From the NCBI GenBank assembly GCA_050290225.1, contig JBNKHG010000085.1:1-33573 (forward strand): DNA of 33,573 bases. The letters run 5' to 3'. The notes below the pieces were generated by a model. The model made no database searches, was not told the origin of the DNA, and worked only from the letters and a program-made list of their open reading frames with translations. Origin of the DNA: JBNKHG01 sp050290225 (GTDB lineage: Bacteria; Pseudomonadota; Gammaproteobacteria; Pseudomonadales; Cellvibrionaceae). The translations under genes were made by a program, and so were the position numbers. Within the stretch, counting starts at the first letter, position 1. Every line of letters begins with the position of its first letter. Positions 13,897 through 22,600 of the stretch are shown here, piece by piece.

Positions 13897-14982
13897 ATGT
13901 TCGAATTCAGAGATTACATCGGCAACGAATACATCCAGGGCCTCTTACAAGGAATCGTGCTTAAAGGCTTCGACCCTTATGCCGTGCTGCAACAAGCGGG
14001 AATCCCGCCGCAGGCCTACGACGATCCAAACGCCCGGCTGGATGGCGCCCAGCTCCACAACCTGATCATGGCCGCCAAGCAAATCGCCAACGACAGCTAC
14101 CTGGGCTTTCTGGAATTTCCCGCCAAACTGCCCATGGAAACCGAAGTGTCTGAAAAAGCCATGCAAACCGGCACCCTGGGCGAAGCCATGGAGGCCACCA
14201 GCCGGTTCCTCGAAAACTACCGCACCGATTACACCTACCACTTCCGGGTGGACCCCCACACCCATGAATACCAGATGGGGCTACACTACAAAACCCGGGA
14301 AGGCCTCGACCCGCATTTCCTGCATTTTTACCGGCTGGGCTCGGTCTACAAATTCGGCTGCTGGCTGATCGGCAATCGCATCAAGCTCACCCGCATCTGC
14401 TTCCCCGAAGATTGCCCGGACTACTGCTTCGACTACGAAAAAATGTTCCACTGCGAGATCCAGTTCAACCAGCCCGAATGCCTGCTCTGCTTCGACCAAA
14501 AATATCTCACGGCCAAGGTAATCCGCACCTCCCCGGAAATACTGGACCTCGGCACCCGGTACACCGACTGGTTTACCATCCCCGGCCAGGAGCGCAGCCT
14601 GTCCAGCCAGATCGAGCATATTCTGCTTGAACTGCAAGCCGCCAGCACCTTCAACCCACCCATCGAAGCCATCGCCGAGATCCTCTCAATCAACCCCCGC
14701 ACCATCCGCCGCATGCTGGCCCGGGAAAACGAATCCTTCCAGAAGATCAAAGTGCGGGTGCGCTGTGATCTCGCGATCAAACTGCTATTGGACTCCCAAC
14801 TCCCCATTTCCGTGGTGGCCGACAAAGTCGGCTTTGCCGAACCCGGCGACTTTACCCGCGCCTTCACCCAGTGGACCGGGCAAACACCCAAAGACTACCG
14901 GTCGGCGCACCTGAAAAGTAAAAAGCATCCCCAAAACAAAAAGATAAAAGTGGAAACGCCGCTTAGACAACACGCGGTATAA
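13897..14982 (+). CDS. AraC-family transcriptional regulator, probable regulator of the catabolic locus
   Basis: The intact 361-residue member of the AraC-type family whose fragments litter the island. Residues about 1-215 are the arabinose-binding-like ligand and dimerisation domain. Residues about 250-345 hold two helix-turn-helix motifs: IAEILSINPRTIRRMLAREN, and ISVVADKVGFAEPGDFTRAF followed by TQWTGQTPKDYRS. It is encoded 233 bp before the TonB-dependent receptor in the same direction. The spacer contains two copies of a 39-bp motif that recurs before two other genes of the locus, making this protein the obvious candidate to bind it. The ligand would then be the pathway substrate or an intermediate. 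Start chosen at the ATG that matches the start of relics A and B. Confidence 0.93.
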   Translation: MFEFRDYIGNEYIQGLLQGIVLKGFDPYAVLQQAGIPPQAYDDPNARLDGAQLHNLIMAAKQIANDSYLGFLEFPAKLPMETEVSEKAMQTGTLGEAMEATSRFLENYRTDYTYHFRVDPHTHEYQMGLHYKTREGLDPHFLHFYRLGSVYKFGCWLIGNRIKLTRICFPEDCPDYCFDYEKMFHCEIQFNQPECLLCFDQKYLTAKVIRTSPEILDLGTRYTDWFTIPGQERSLSSQIEHILLELQAASTFNPPIEAIAEILSINPRTIRRMLARENESFQKIKVRVRCDLAIKLLLDSQLPISVVADKVGFAEPGDFTRAFTQWTGQTPKDYRSAHLKSKKHPQNKKIKVETPLRQHAV

Positions 14983-15082
14983 CCGAAAACCCCATCGGGC
15001 ACTTCCTCGTGGCGTGAGCGGTAGAACTTGATATGACAAGGATTCTATTGCAGGCATGTGGCCAAGCAACCCCCGCCATAGT

Positions 15083-15121
15083 GTCCATTATTGCTAATTC
15101 TTGCGACCAATCCGGCCATGG
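15083..15121 (+). promoter_or_regulatory. 39-bp regulon motif, site 1 (upstream of TonB receptor)
   Basis: GTCCATTATTGCTAATTCT at the left end and GCCATGG at the right end, 39 bp in total. It has the same layout as sites at 28653, 31401 and 31477. It is the distal element of the receptor promoter region. Confidence 0.75.
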
Positions 15122-15134
15122 AAGGCCAACCCCT

Positions 15135-15196
15135 TTCGGTGGATGATCAATCCATGGCCCTCCATAGCCATTGGCGTAAATACTTAAACTTATAAA
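15135..15196 (+). promoter_or_regulatory. weaker second 39-bp motif and receptor promoter
   Basis: CCTCCATAGCCATTGG (15159-15174) matches the right half of site 4 (CCTCCATAGCCATGG), and CAATCC lies where the left half should be. This degenerate copy starts 52 bp after site 1, about five helical turns. It overlaps TTGGCG (15171-15176), a possible -35, with TATAAA at 15191-15196 as -10. Overlap with the -35 is what a class II activator site would show. Confidence 0.5.
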
Positions 15197-15215
15197 CTCA
15201 AAAGGGGTGAGCATA

Positions 15216-17462
15216 ATGAGAAAGGCAAGAAATACAGGTTTGGTGACCGCCGCATCCACCTTGGTGCTGTCGGCGCTGGTGGGGTCGTCGGGCGCGTTGG
15301 CGGAAAACGGGCAAAAGAGTATTGATGGCGCCTCCTTAGGCAAGAAAAAGGTGGCGTTGGAAGAAATTCTGGTGACCGCCACCAAAAAAGGCCGTGCTGA
15401 AAACGTCCAGGATGTTCCAATTTCCATCACGGCGCTGGGTGAAAACCAACTGGACGCCATGCACTTCGAAAGCATTGCCGACGTCGGCTATAAATTCCCC
15501 AATGCCACGCTGAAAGAATCGCAATTTGCGCCGGGACAGGCGTTCTTTTTTATCCGCGGCGTGGGTGTTACCCATACCGCTGCCTCGATGGATCCTTCGG
15601 TGGGTGTCACCGTTAATGGCATGCCCCTGGGTGTCAATGTCGGGGCTGTCACTGAAACCTTTGACCTGGAATCCATAGAAGTATTGCGTGGTCCTCAGGG
15701 AACGCTTTTTGGTCGTAATACCACCGGGGGTGTGGTGGTGGTGCGCACCAAGCGACCCTCCGGGGACTTCGGATTTGAAGTTCAGGGTACAGTGGGTGAC
15801 TACAATCGCCGTGGTATTGCCGTCGGCATTGAAAATGGCTTGATTGACGACAAACTGGCCGGCCGACTGGCTGTCATGTACAGAGACCGTGATGGCTACT
15901 ACGATAACGCGCAGGGTGGCGACATCGGCGAATTGCGAACCAAAATTATCCGGCCCACCCTGGTATTCACCCCCTCAGATATCCTGGATATCACCCTGTT
16001 TACCGAATATGGAAAGCTGGATGCGGGTATGCCGCCCGTACGCAATCTCTTTTTTCCGGATACGACTTACAGCCAGGTTTTTTACACGCCGCCCAGTGAT
16101 GACTTGCGAAAGCTGGACCAGAATATTTCAGGCCCTAACTACACCGAGTGGTGGCATGCCATCACTGAGGTGAATTGGGATGTGGGGCCGGGCCAGCTCA
16201 CGTCCGTCACCGGTTATAAGAAGGTGGAATTGGAGGTCACCATTGATGTTGACGGTTCATCAAATCCCGTGGCGACTATCCATTTCCCGACAGCGTTTTA
16301 CGAGCAGCAGCAGTTCAGCCAGGAACTGCGCTATGCGTTTGATATCAACGACCGCACTAACTTAACGACCGGCCTGTACTATTTTGATCAATCCTATGAA
16401 CCTCATGTGGGCACGGATATTTTCGGCGGTATTACCCCCAAGCATAGCTTTAACAACCACGACGGCTACGCCGTATTTGCACAAGGGGATATTATTCTGG
16501 CCGAGAACTGGGTGTTAACCCTGGGTGGGCGTTACGGTAAGGAAGATAAGGACATTCGGGCTGCAACAGACGCAGGTGGCGGTTGTAATGTAAATGCCTT
16601 CACGGTTAGCCATTATGACGTAGGTTGTAATTACGATCTGGAAGATAGTGAAAGCTGGAGCTATTTCAGCCCCAAAGTAGGCCTGCAATGGCTGATCAAC
16701 GATACTACCCAGGCCTACGCATCATGGACCAAGGGGTTTAAGAGTGGTGGTTTCAACAACGAAGCAACGCAGCCGGAAGCTGCCGGACCCTACGATGAAG
16801 AAACCGTCGAGGCCTACGAGATTGGCCTGAAGACCGACCTACTGAATGGCCGGCTGCGCATGAATTTGGCCGCCTTCTTCAATGACTATACCGATATGCA
16901 GCGCTTTGTTGACGGAAGCGCAATTATTAATCAACAGGTTGTGGGTTTCAATGCTGTAAGAAATGCTGGTAGCGCCGAGGTGACGGGGTTTGAGGCGGAG
17001 GTTACCTGGCTGGCGACTGAGCGGTTGACCCTAGGTGGTAACCTGGGGCTGATGCATAACGATATCAAGGAGTTCATCGGCCTGGATGTGGACGGGGACA
17101 CCATCCCTGATCCGGAGTTGGCCAAGGAAAATGAACTGGCATGGATACCCGAGGTGACCTATAACCTGGCGGTTGCCTATGATATTCCGCTCTCCATGGG
17201 TGACTTATCCTTACGAGGGGATTATGCCTACACGGGAGAACGTCCTGCCAATGATGCGAATTCCATCGATTTGGATCGCTTTCGCTCCCTGAATCTCAGT
17301 GCTACGTTCGCCACCAGCGATGGTCGCTATCGCATATCGTTGTTCGGAAAGAATGTGCTGGACGACGTATCACTGGAATCGGCTGAAAAGAATCCATTTT
17401 TTGCCTTCGGTAATCCAAACAAACCACGTACCTGGGGAGTAGAGTTTACCTATAACTATTGA
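15216..17462 (+). CDS. TonB-dependent outer-membrane receptor
   Basis: A 748-residue receptor. The signal peptide is MRKARNTGLVTAASTLVLSA followed by LVGSSGALA, with likely cleavage after ALA. The TonB box region is EEILVTATKK. The plug domain contains VPISITAL, FIRGVG and IEVLRGPQGTLFGRNTTGG; a 22-strand barrel follows, ending with the C-terminal aromatic TYNY. The ATG at 15216 is preferred over an in-frame GTG at 15207 because AAAGGGG then sits at ribosome-site distance. Receptors of this subgroup in marine and sphingomonad catabolic clusters import hydrophobic or complex organic substrates rather than siderophores; no siderophore genes are near. It heads the locus and is preceded by the 39-bp motifs. 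Confidence 0.95.
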   Translation: MRKARNTGLVTAASTLVLSALVGSSGALAENGQKSIDGASLGKKKVALEEILVTATKKGRAENVQDVPISITALGENQLDAMHFESIADVGYKFPNATLKESQFAPGQAFFFIRGVGVTHTAASMDPSVGVTVNGMPLGVNVGAVTETFDLESIEVLRGPQGTLFGRNTTGGVVVVRTKRPSGDFGFEVQGTVGDYNRRGIAVGIENGLIDDKLAGRLAVMYRDRDGYYDNAQGGDIGELRTKIIRPTLVFTPSDILDITLFTEYGKLDAGMPPVRNLFFPDTTYSQVFYTPPSDDLRKLDQNISGPNYTEWWHAITEVNWDVGPGQLTSVTGYKKVELEVTIDVDGSSNPVATIHFPTAFYEQQQFSQELRYAFDINDRTNLTTGLYYFDQSYEPHVGTDIFGGITPKHSFNNHDGYAVFAQGDIILAENWVLTLGGRYGKEDKDIRAATDAGGGCNVNAFTVSHYDVGCNYDLEDSESWSYFSPKVGLQWLINDTTQAYASWTKGFKSGGFNNEATQPEAAGPYDEETVEAYEIGLKTDLLNGRLRMNLAAFFNDYTDMQRFVDGSAIINQQVVGFNAVRNAGSAEVTGFEAEVTWLATERLTLGGNLGLMHNDIKEFIGLDVDGDTIPDPELAKENELAWIPEVTYNLAVAYDIPLSMGDLSLRGDYAYTGERPANDANSIDLDRFRSLNLSATFATSDGRYRISLFGKNVLDDVSLESAEKNPFFAFGNPNKPRTWGVEFTYNY

Positions 17463-17479
17463 TGCCCGGATTTCACCTT

Positions 17480-17509
17480 GGGCCGGTCTCCATTGCTGGA
17501 GGCTGGCCC
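17480..17509 (+). terminator. strong hairpin between receptor and MFS gene
   Basis: GGGCCGGTCTCC, loop ATTGCT, GGAGGCTGGCCC: 12 base pairs including two G-U. It starts 18 bp after the receptor stop and has no U-tract. It is more likely to protect the receptor mRNA end or reduce read-through than to stop all transcription, since the next gene follows in the same direction. Confidence 0.55.
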
Positions 17510-17578
17510 ACTTGGTAAGTGAGTTTGGTTTCCGGTTGCGGTAAGACTAATAAAATCCGTGAATGAGGTGGCGGAAAA

Positions 17579-18937
17579 ATGGGAAAAGCCTTTGGTGCCA
17601 TTCACGCAGACGCAGAAGAAAATGATCAGTCTGATTACAGACGCTATTGGCTGCTGGCTTTTCTGGTGGTGCTCAATACGCTTAACTTTATTGACCGCCA
17701 ACTGATTGCCAGTTTCGCCAATTTTATCGTGCCGGACCTAGGGTTATCCAACACCCAATACGGTTTGTTGACCGGCTTTGTGTTTCTTGTTTTCTATTCC
17801 ACTATGGGCTTGTTTATGGGCTTTCTGGCGGATAATGTCAGTCGCACCCGACTTATTGCTGCGGCGCTGGCCCTCTGGAGTATGCTCACCGCGCTTTCCG
17901 GTATGGCCAAAGGGTTTGTGAGCTTGGCGATTCCCCGCGCATTGATTGGCGTAGGGGAATCGGCCCTTGCGCCTGCAGCCTTATCCCTGCTGGCCGACAA
18001 ATTCCCGTCGTCCAAACTGAGTTTTGCTTGCAGCCTGTATTACCTTGGTATTCCGCTGGGCGCAGGGCTCAGCTTTATTATCGCGGGCCAGTTGGGGCCG
18101 GTGATTGGCTGGCGCGGCTGTTTTTATATTCTGGGCGGGATTGGTCTCGTCGCGGCCATGCTGATGCTGTTTGTCAAAGACACTCATCGCCAACCGATAC
18201 GGCAAAACGCGTATCCGCAGGATCAAAAACTCTCTTTTGGCCATACCGCCCGCGTACTGATCTCCGAGTTTAAACGTTCTGCGCCACTACGTTACCTGAT
18301 AGCAGGGTCGCTGTTTATCAACCTGCTGTTTGGTGCCGGCAATTTCGACCAACTATGGCTGGTACAGGAGCGGGGTTTTGAGCGTGCAGCCATCGCCAAC
18401 TTGACCGGGTGGATTTTTGTAGTGGCGGGAATCGCCGGCAGTTTGCTGGGCGCCTACGGCGTTGATTACTGCAAGTCCCGATTTAATCTGCCCAGGATAA
18501 AAAGTCTATTTTGGGTCTCGCTGATCATAGTGCCTGTAGGATTTATCTACCGTCTCTCCGCTCCAGATACAGTCGGCTTCTGGCTGGGATTTGTGGCCGG
18601 GTTGTTTTACCTGGGCTTTTATGTAGGTCCGTTTTTTTCCGTCGTCCAGGAACTGACGCCCGCCAACGTTAGGGGCACCATGATTGCCTTCAGCATGTTG
18701 CTTTCCAATATTGTTGGTTTGGGGTTCGGCAACCTGCTCTGCGGTGTGATGATCGATTGGCTCGCCAACTACGGTATTGCCCAGCCTTACACCCTCAGCC
18801 TGATAACAATTACCGGGCTTGCAAACATAGGTTTGATCTTCTTCTATCTGGCAGGGCGGGAGAGAAAAAATGCGGTTGAAGATAAGACATCCGGGCGATC
18901 GTCGTTAACGCTAAATACGCAATATCTAAAAAGGTAG
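17579..18937 (+). CDS. MFS transporter (spinster-like), first of three
   Basis: A 452-residue inner-membrane carrier with about twelve hydrophobic segments. Hallmarks of the spinster-like MFS subgroup are the LNFIDRQLIASFANFIVPDL start, GLSNTQYGLLTG in the first loop, and an RALIGVGESALAPAA helix. The substrate is probably an organic acid or other small metabolite of the pathway. The motif-A region (GFLADNVSRTRL) is less canonical than in the third paralogue. AGGTGG precedes the ATG. It lies 116 bp after the receptor and 11 bp before the SDR, so it starts the inner part of the operon. Confidence 0.9.
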   Translation: MGKAFGAIHADAEENDQSDYRRYWLLAFLVVLNTLNFIDRQLIASFANFIVPDLGLSNTQYGLLTGFVFLVFYSTMGLFMGFLADNVSRTRLIAAALALWSMLTALSGMAKGFVSLAIPRALIGVGESALAPAALSLLADKFPSSKLSFACSLYYLGIPLGAGLSFIIAGQLGPVIGWRGCFYILGGIGLVAAMLMLFVKDTHRQPIRQNAYPQDQKLSFGHTARVLISEFKRSAPLRYLIAGSLFINLLFGAGNFDQLWLVQERGFERAAIANLTGWIFVVAGIAGSLLGAYGVDYCKSRFNLPRIKSLFWVSLIIVPVGFIYRLSAPDTVGFWLGFVAGLFYLGFYVGPFFSVVQELTPANVRGTMIAFSMLLSNIVGLGFGNLLCGVMIDWLANYGIAQPYTLSLITITGLANIGLIFFYLAGRERKNAVEDKTSGRSSLTLNTQYLKR

Positions 18938-18948
18938 AAATAACAATT

Positions 18949-19722
18949 ATGTATCAACTGAGTAGCAAAACAGCCGTCGTCACCGGCGGCAATCGTGGCC
19001 TGGGTCAGGCCATTGCCATGGCGCTGGCCGATGCCGGAGCACATATTGTTATCACCCATTTGGATTCACCAGCGGATCGGGAAAGCGCCAACACAGCTGT
19101 TAACGACATCAAACAAAAAGGCCGCGACGCCTTGGCCGTGCCGATGAACGTGGTGGATAAAGACTCCGTGAACAAGGCGGTTAATCAAATCTTCAAGCAT
19201 TTTGAACAGATCGATATCCTGGTCAATAACGCCGGCGTGATGCAGAAAGGGGTTGGGCTGGAATCAACATCGGAAGATTTCGACCTCTGCGCGAACGTCA
19301 ATGTCAAAGGCATCTGGCATGTGACCCAGGCTTTTATCCCACACTTCCAGGCCAAACAAGCAGGCAAGATTGTCAATATCGCCTCCATCGGCGGCCGACG
19401 GGGTGAAGTGCTGATGCCCTATGACGCTTCCAAAGCGGCGGCGATCAGCATCACCCAATCCCTGGCAACCCTGTTGGGCAAGGACAACATCAACGTCAAT
19501 GCCGTGTGCCCCGGGCCAGTCGCCACTCCGTTGTGGGACGATCTGGCAAAGCAGGCAGGGCCCGGATTAACGGAATTCGAAGACCATCTGCAATCAGTCC
19601 CCCTTGGCAGGGTTTCGACACCACAGGATATTGCCAACGCGGTCCTGTTCTTCGCCTCGGACCAATCCCACAACATCACCGGCCAGGCACTCAATGTGGA
19701 TGGCGGTTTTCGGATGAATTAA
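18949..19722 (+). CDS. short-chain dehydrogenase/reductase
   Basis: A 257-residue classical SDR. The cofactor motif is TGGNRGLG at residues 12-19, the NNAG motif follows LVNN near 90, and the catalytic triad is S146 (ASIGG), Y158 and K162 (YDASK). The C-terminal SVPLGRVSTPQDIANAVLFF and GQALNVDGG match FabG-like and alcohol-oxidising members. It would interconvert a hydroxyl and a keto group with NAD(P). It lies between MFS and aldehyde dehydrogenase with 11- and 12-bp gaps, so it is co-transcribed. Substrate unknown. Confidence 0.93.
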   Translation: MYQLSSKTAVVTGGNRGLGQAIAMALADAGAHIVITHLDSPADRESANTAVNDIKQKGRDALAVPMNVVDKDSVNKAVNQIFKHFEQIDILVNNAGVMQKGVGLESTSEDFDLCANVNVKGIWHVTQAFIPHFQAKQAGKIVNIASIGGRRGEVLMPYDASKAAAISITQSLATLLGKDNINVNAVCPGPVATPLWDDLAKQAGPGLTEFEDHLQSVPLGRVSTPQDIANAVLFFASDQSHNITGQALNVDGGFRMN

Positions 19723-19734
19723 GTCGACTTAACC

Positions 19735-21243
19735 ATGATAGAGAAAACTATGACAGCCAAAACCAAAGCCGACTGGCAAGCACTTGCGGAACGAGCGGTC
19801 ATCAAAACACAAGCCTTTATCGGCGGTGAATGGTCGGACGCCATCAGCGGCGAAACCTTTGACGTGGTCAATCCCGCAACCGGCAAAGTCGTCACCCGCG
19901 TTGCCGCTTGCGACAGCGCCGATGTGGACAAGGCTGTTGCATCCGCCCGCGCCGCCTTTAACGATGGCCGCTGGTCTGCCCTGCATCCGGCGCGACGTGG
20001 AAAGATCCTGATCAAATTCGCTGACCTGATCCAACAGCACGCGGAAGAGCTGGCCGTGCTGGAAACCCTGAACGTAGGCAAGCCTATTGCCTTCAGCACC
20101 CTCGAAATCCCCGGCGCAGCAGCCGCTCTACGCTGGTACGGCGAAGCCGCTGACAAAACCCTGGATGAAATCGCACCCACCGATCCCTCCGCTATCGCCC
20201 TGATCACCCGCGAACCGGTGGGAGTGGTCGCCGCCGTGGTGCCTTGGAACTTCCCGCTGCCCATGGCCTGCTGGAAATTGGGGCCGGCCTTGGTGTCGGG
20301 TAACTCCGTGATTCTCAAGCCCGCCGAACAGTCTCCATTAACCGCACTGCGCCTTGCCGAACTTGCCCTGGAAGCGGGTATTCCCGAGGGAGTGCTCAAT
20401 ATCGTCCCCGGTCTGGGCCATACCGCCGGGCGTGCCCTGGGTTTGCATTCGGACGTGGATGCGATTGCCTTTACCGGCTCCACCCAAGTGGGCAAGTATT
20501 TCATGGAGTATTCCGGCCAATCCAACCTCAAACGCGTCTCCCTGGAATGCGGCGGCAAATCCGCCCAAATTATTATGGACGACTGCCCTGATTTGGACGC
20601 CGCCGCCAAGGCGGCCGCCCCAGCCATCTTTTTCAATCAAGGCCAGGTCTGTTCCGCCGCTTCCCGCCTGCTGGTTCATCGCGATATCAAAGAACAATTC
20701 ATTGAAAAAGTCGTGGCCGCCAGCCGGGAGTGGATACCCGGCGATCCCATGGACCCGGCCACCAACCTCGGCGCTCTGGTCGACAAAGCCCAATACGATC
20801 GGGTACTCAGTTACATCGAGACGGCCAATCGCGAAGGTGCCGAGTTATTGACCGGCGGCAAAGCCGCACGGGAAGACAGCGGTGGCTATTTTATCCAGCC
20901 CACAATTTACGGCGGGGTTACCCCCGATATGACCATCGCGCGGGAAGAAATTTTCGGACCTGTACTTTCCATCATGGAATTCACCGACGAAGCCGAAGCG
21001 ATCCGTATTGCCAATGACAGTATCTATGGCCTGGCAGCGGGGGTATGGAGCAAGGACATCAGCCGGGCTCACCGCATGGCGAAAGCCCTACAGGCAGGAA
21101 CAGTGTGGATCAACAGCTGGGATGCCAGCTACGACATGACGTTGCCGTTTGGCGGCTACAAGCAATCTGGCTTTGGTCGCGATCGGTCGCTCCATGCCAT
21201 CGAGAAGTACACCAACATGAAAACCACCTGGGTCCAGCTCTAA
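19735..21243 (+). CDS. NAD(P)-dependent aldehyde dehydrogenase (PuuC/betaine-aldehyde type)
   Basis: A 502-residue aldehyde dehydrogenase. Family hallmarks are VVPWNFPLPMACWKLGPALV, the FTGSTQVGK loop, E271 in LECGGKSAQII, nucleophile C306 in NQGQVCSAASR, EEIFGPVLSI and the C-terminal PFGGYKQSGFGRDRS. The overall pattern is closest to the PuuC-type, broad-range aldehyde dehydrogenases. An alternative ATG at 19750 has a slightly better ribosome site (GAGAAA) and would remove five residues. It would oxidise the aldehyde released by the ThDP enzyme or formed from an alcohol. Confidence 0.94.
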   Translation: MIEKTMTAKTKADWQALAERAVIKTQAFIGGEWSDAISGETFDVVNPATGKVVTRVAACDSADVDKAVASARAAFNDGRWSALHPARRGKILIKFADLIQQHAEELAVLETLNVGKPIAFSTLEIPGAAAALRWYGEAADKTLDEIAPTDPSAIALITREPVGVVAAVVPWNFPLPMACWKLGPALVSGNSVILKPAEQSPLTALRLAELALEAGIPEGVLNIVPGLGHTAGRALGLHSDVDAIAFTGSTQVGKYFMEYSGQSNLKRVSLECGGKSAQIIMDDCPDLDAAAKAAAPAIFFNQGQVCSAASRLLVHRDIKEQFIEKVVAASREWIPGDPMDPATNLGALVDKAQYDRVLSYIETANREGAELLTGGKAAREDSGGYFIQPTIYGGVTPDMTIAREEIFGPVLSIMEFTDEAEAIRIANDSIYGLAAGVWSKDISRAHRMAKALQAGTVWINSWDASYDMTLPFGGYKQSGFGRDRSLHAIEKYTNMKTTWVQL

Positions 21244-21256
21244 CGAAGGTAAGCCG

Positions 21257-22588
21257 ATGAAATCATTGACCCAAGGCTACAAACGCTATGCCCTTATTCT
21301 ACTGACGGCCGTCTACGCTCTGAGCTTCATGGACCGCATCATGATCGGCATCCTGATGGAGTCCATGAAGCTGGAACTGGGCCTTAGCGACACCCAACTG
21401 GGTTTTATCACAGGCATTGCCTTCGCCCTGTTCTACGCCACCTTGGGCATTCCCATCGCCCGCTGGGCCGATCGGGGCAACCGGATCACCATCGCATCGC
21501 TGGCTATTGGCATTTGGGGCGTGATGGTGATGTTGTGTGGATTTGTCACCAATTATTTCCAGCTCGTTGTGGTGCGCATTGGCGCGGCGGTCGGTGAAGC
21601 CGGCGTTTTTCCACCGGCGTATTCTCTGTTAGGAGATTATTTTAAAGTCCATGAGCGCAACCGGGCATTCTCTATCTACATGGCGGGTATCTCCATCAGC
21701 CTGATTGTCAGCTACCTCTTTGCGGGCTGGATCAATCAGGAATACGGATGGCGAATGGCTTTTTTTGCCGTGAGCGTATTTGGCCTTATTGCCGCCTTGT
21801 TGATTCGCTGGACGCTTTATGAGCCCCGTAAAGGCGGTGCCGAAGAAACACAAAAACCGGTGGTGCAGCCGCCGATTTGGGAAACCATCAGGGTACTTTG
21901 GCGGATAAGAAGTTATCGATACCTGGTGTGGGCCTTCACATTGGCCAATGTCGCCGGTATTGGACTCAGTCAGTGGTATGCCGTTTTCTTTATCCGAAAA
22001 TTTCAGATCTCAACGGGTGAACTGGGGATCTGGCTGGGCCTGATTGCGGGTTCTGGTGGGGTGTTGGGTACCTGGCTTGGGGGGTATTTGGCTGATCGCT
22101 TTTTCCCCGGGAATCTTCGAGCACAGCTGAACATGTTTGCCATTGGCGTCACAATGGTTTTTCTTTGCGTGTTATGTGTTGTGCTAGCCGAAAGTAAAAC
22201 GTTGGCGTTGCTGGCTTTAATTCCTACCTACGTATTACTGCTTTTTTTCTACGGCCCGACAGTGGCTCTTACGCAGCGGCTGGTACACGACAGAATGCGT
22301 GCCATTGCCGCTGCATTCTCCGCCTTGATTCTGAATCTTGTTGCCATGGGCCTGGGGCCCCAGTTAATCGGGATTCTCAGTGATTTGATGACCCCCACCT
22401 GGGGTGTTTCAGGTCTTTCATTCGCCATGATTATTGTTGCCACCTCAGTATTTGGGTCTGGCTTCTATTTTTGGTTGGCCGCCAAAAGCATTGATAGGGA
22501 CCTGGCCAATAATCAAATACACGAAAAATCCATTCAGACAACTGTACCTGCCGGGTGTAGGCAGGTAGTCGTAAATTTAAACCACTAA
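21257..22588 (+). CDS. MFS transporter (spinster-like), second of three
   Basis: A 443-residue carrier with twelve predicted membrane spans. The N-terminal SFMDRIMIGILMESMKLELG and LSDTQLGFITG are parallel to the first and third MFS of the locus. The motif-A equivalent is ARWADRGNR. AAGG precedes the ATG by 6 bp and the gap to the aldehyde dehydrogenase is 13 bp. The three carriers are clearly paralogous yet well diverged, so they likely move different compounds (substrate in, by-products out or between compartments). Confidence 0.9.
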   Translation: MKSLTQGYKRYALILLTAVYALSFMDRIMIGILMESMKLELGLSDTQLGFITGIAFALFYATLGIPIARWADRGNRITIASLAIGIWGVMVMLCGFVTNYFQLVVVRIGAAVGEAGVFPPAYSLLGDYFKVHERNRAFSIYMAGISISLIVSYLFAGWINQEYGWRMAFFAVSVFGLIAALLIRWTLYEPRKGGAEETQKPVVQPPIWETIRVLWRIRSYRYLVWAFTLANVAGIGLSQWYAVFFIRKFQISTGELGIWLGLIAGSGGVLGTWLGGYLADRFFPGNLRAQLNMFAIGVTMVFLCVLCVVLAESKTLALLALIPTYVLLLFFYGPTVALTQRLVHDRMRAIAAAFSALILNLVAMGLGPQLIGILSDLMTPTWGVSGLSFAMIIVATSVFGSGFYFWLAAKSIDRDLANNQIHEKSIQTTVPAGCRQVVVNLNH

Positions 22589-22600
22589 GATCACGAGGTA

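Noticed and set aside
6960..13900. Integron cassette array, considered because TA modules and small fragments alternate
   Set aside because: I could not find attC-like core sites (GTTRRRY with RYYYAAC) between the modules, and the fragments are joined inside coding sequences instead of at cassette boundaries.
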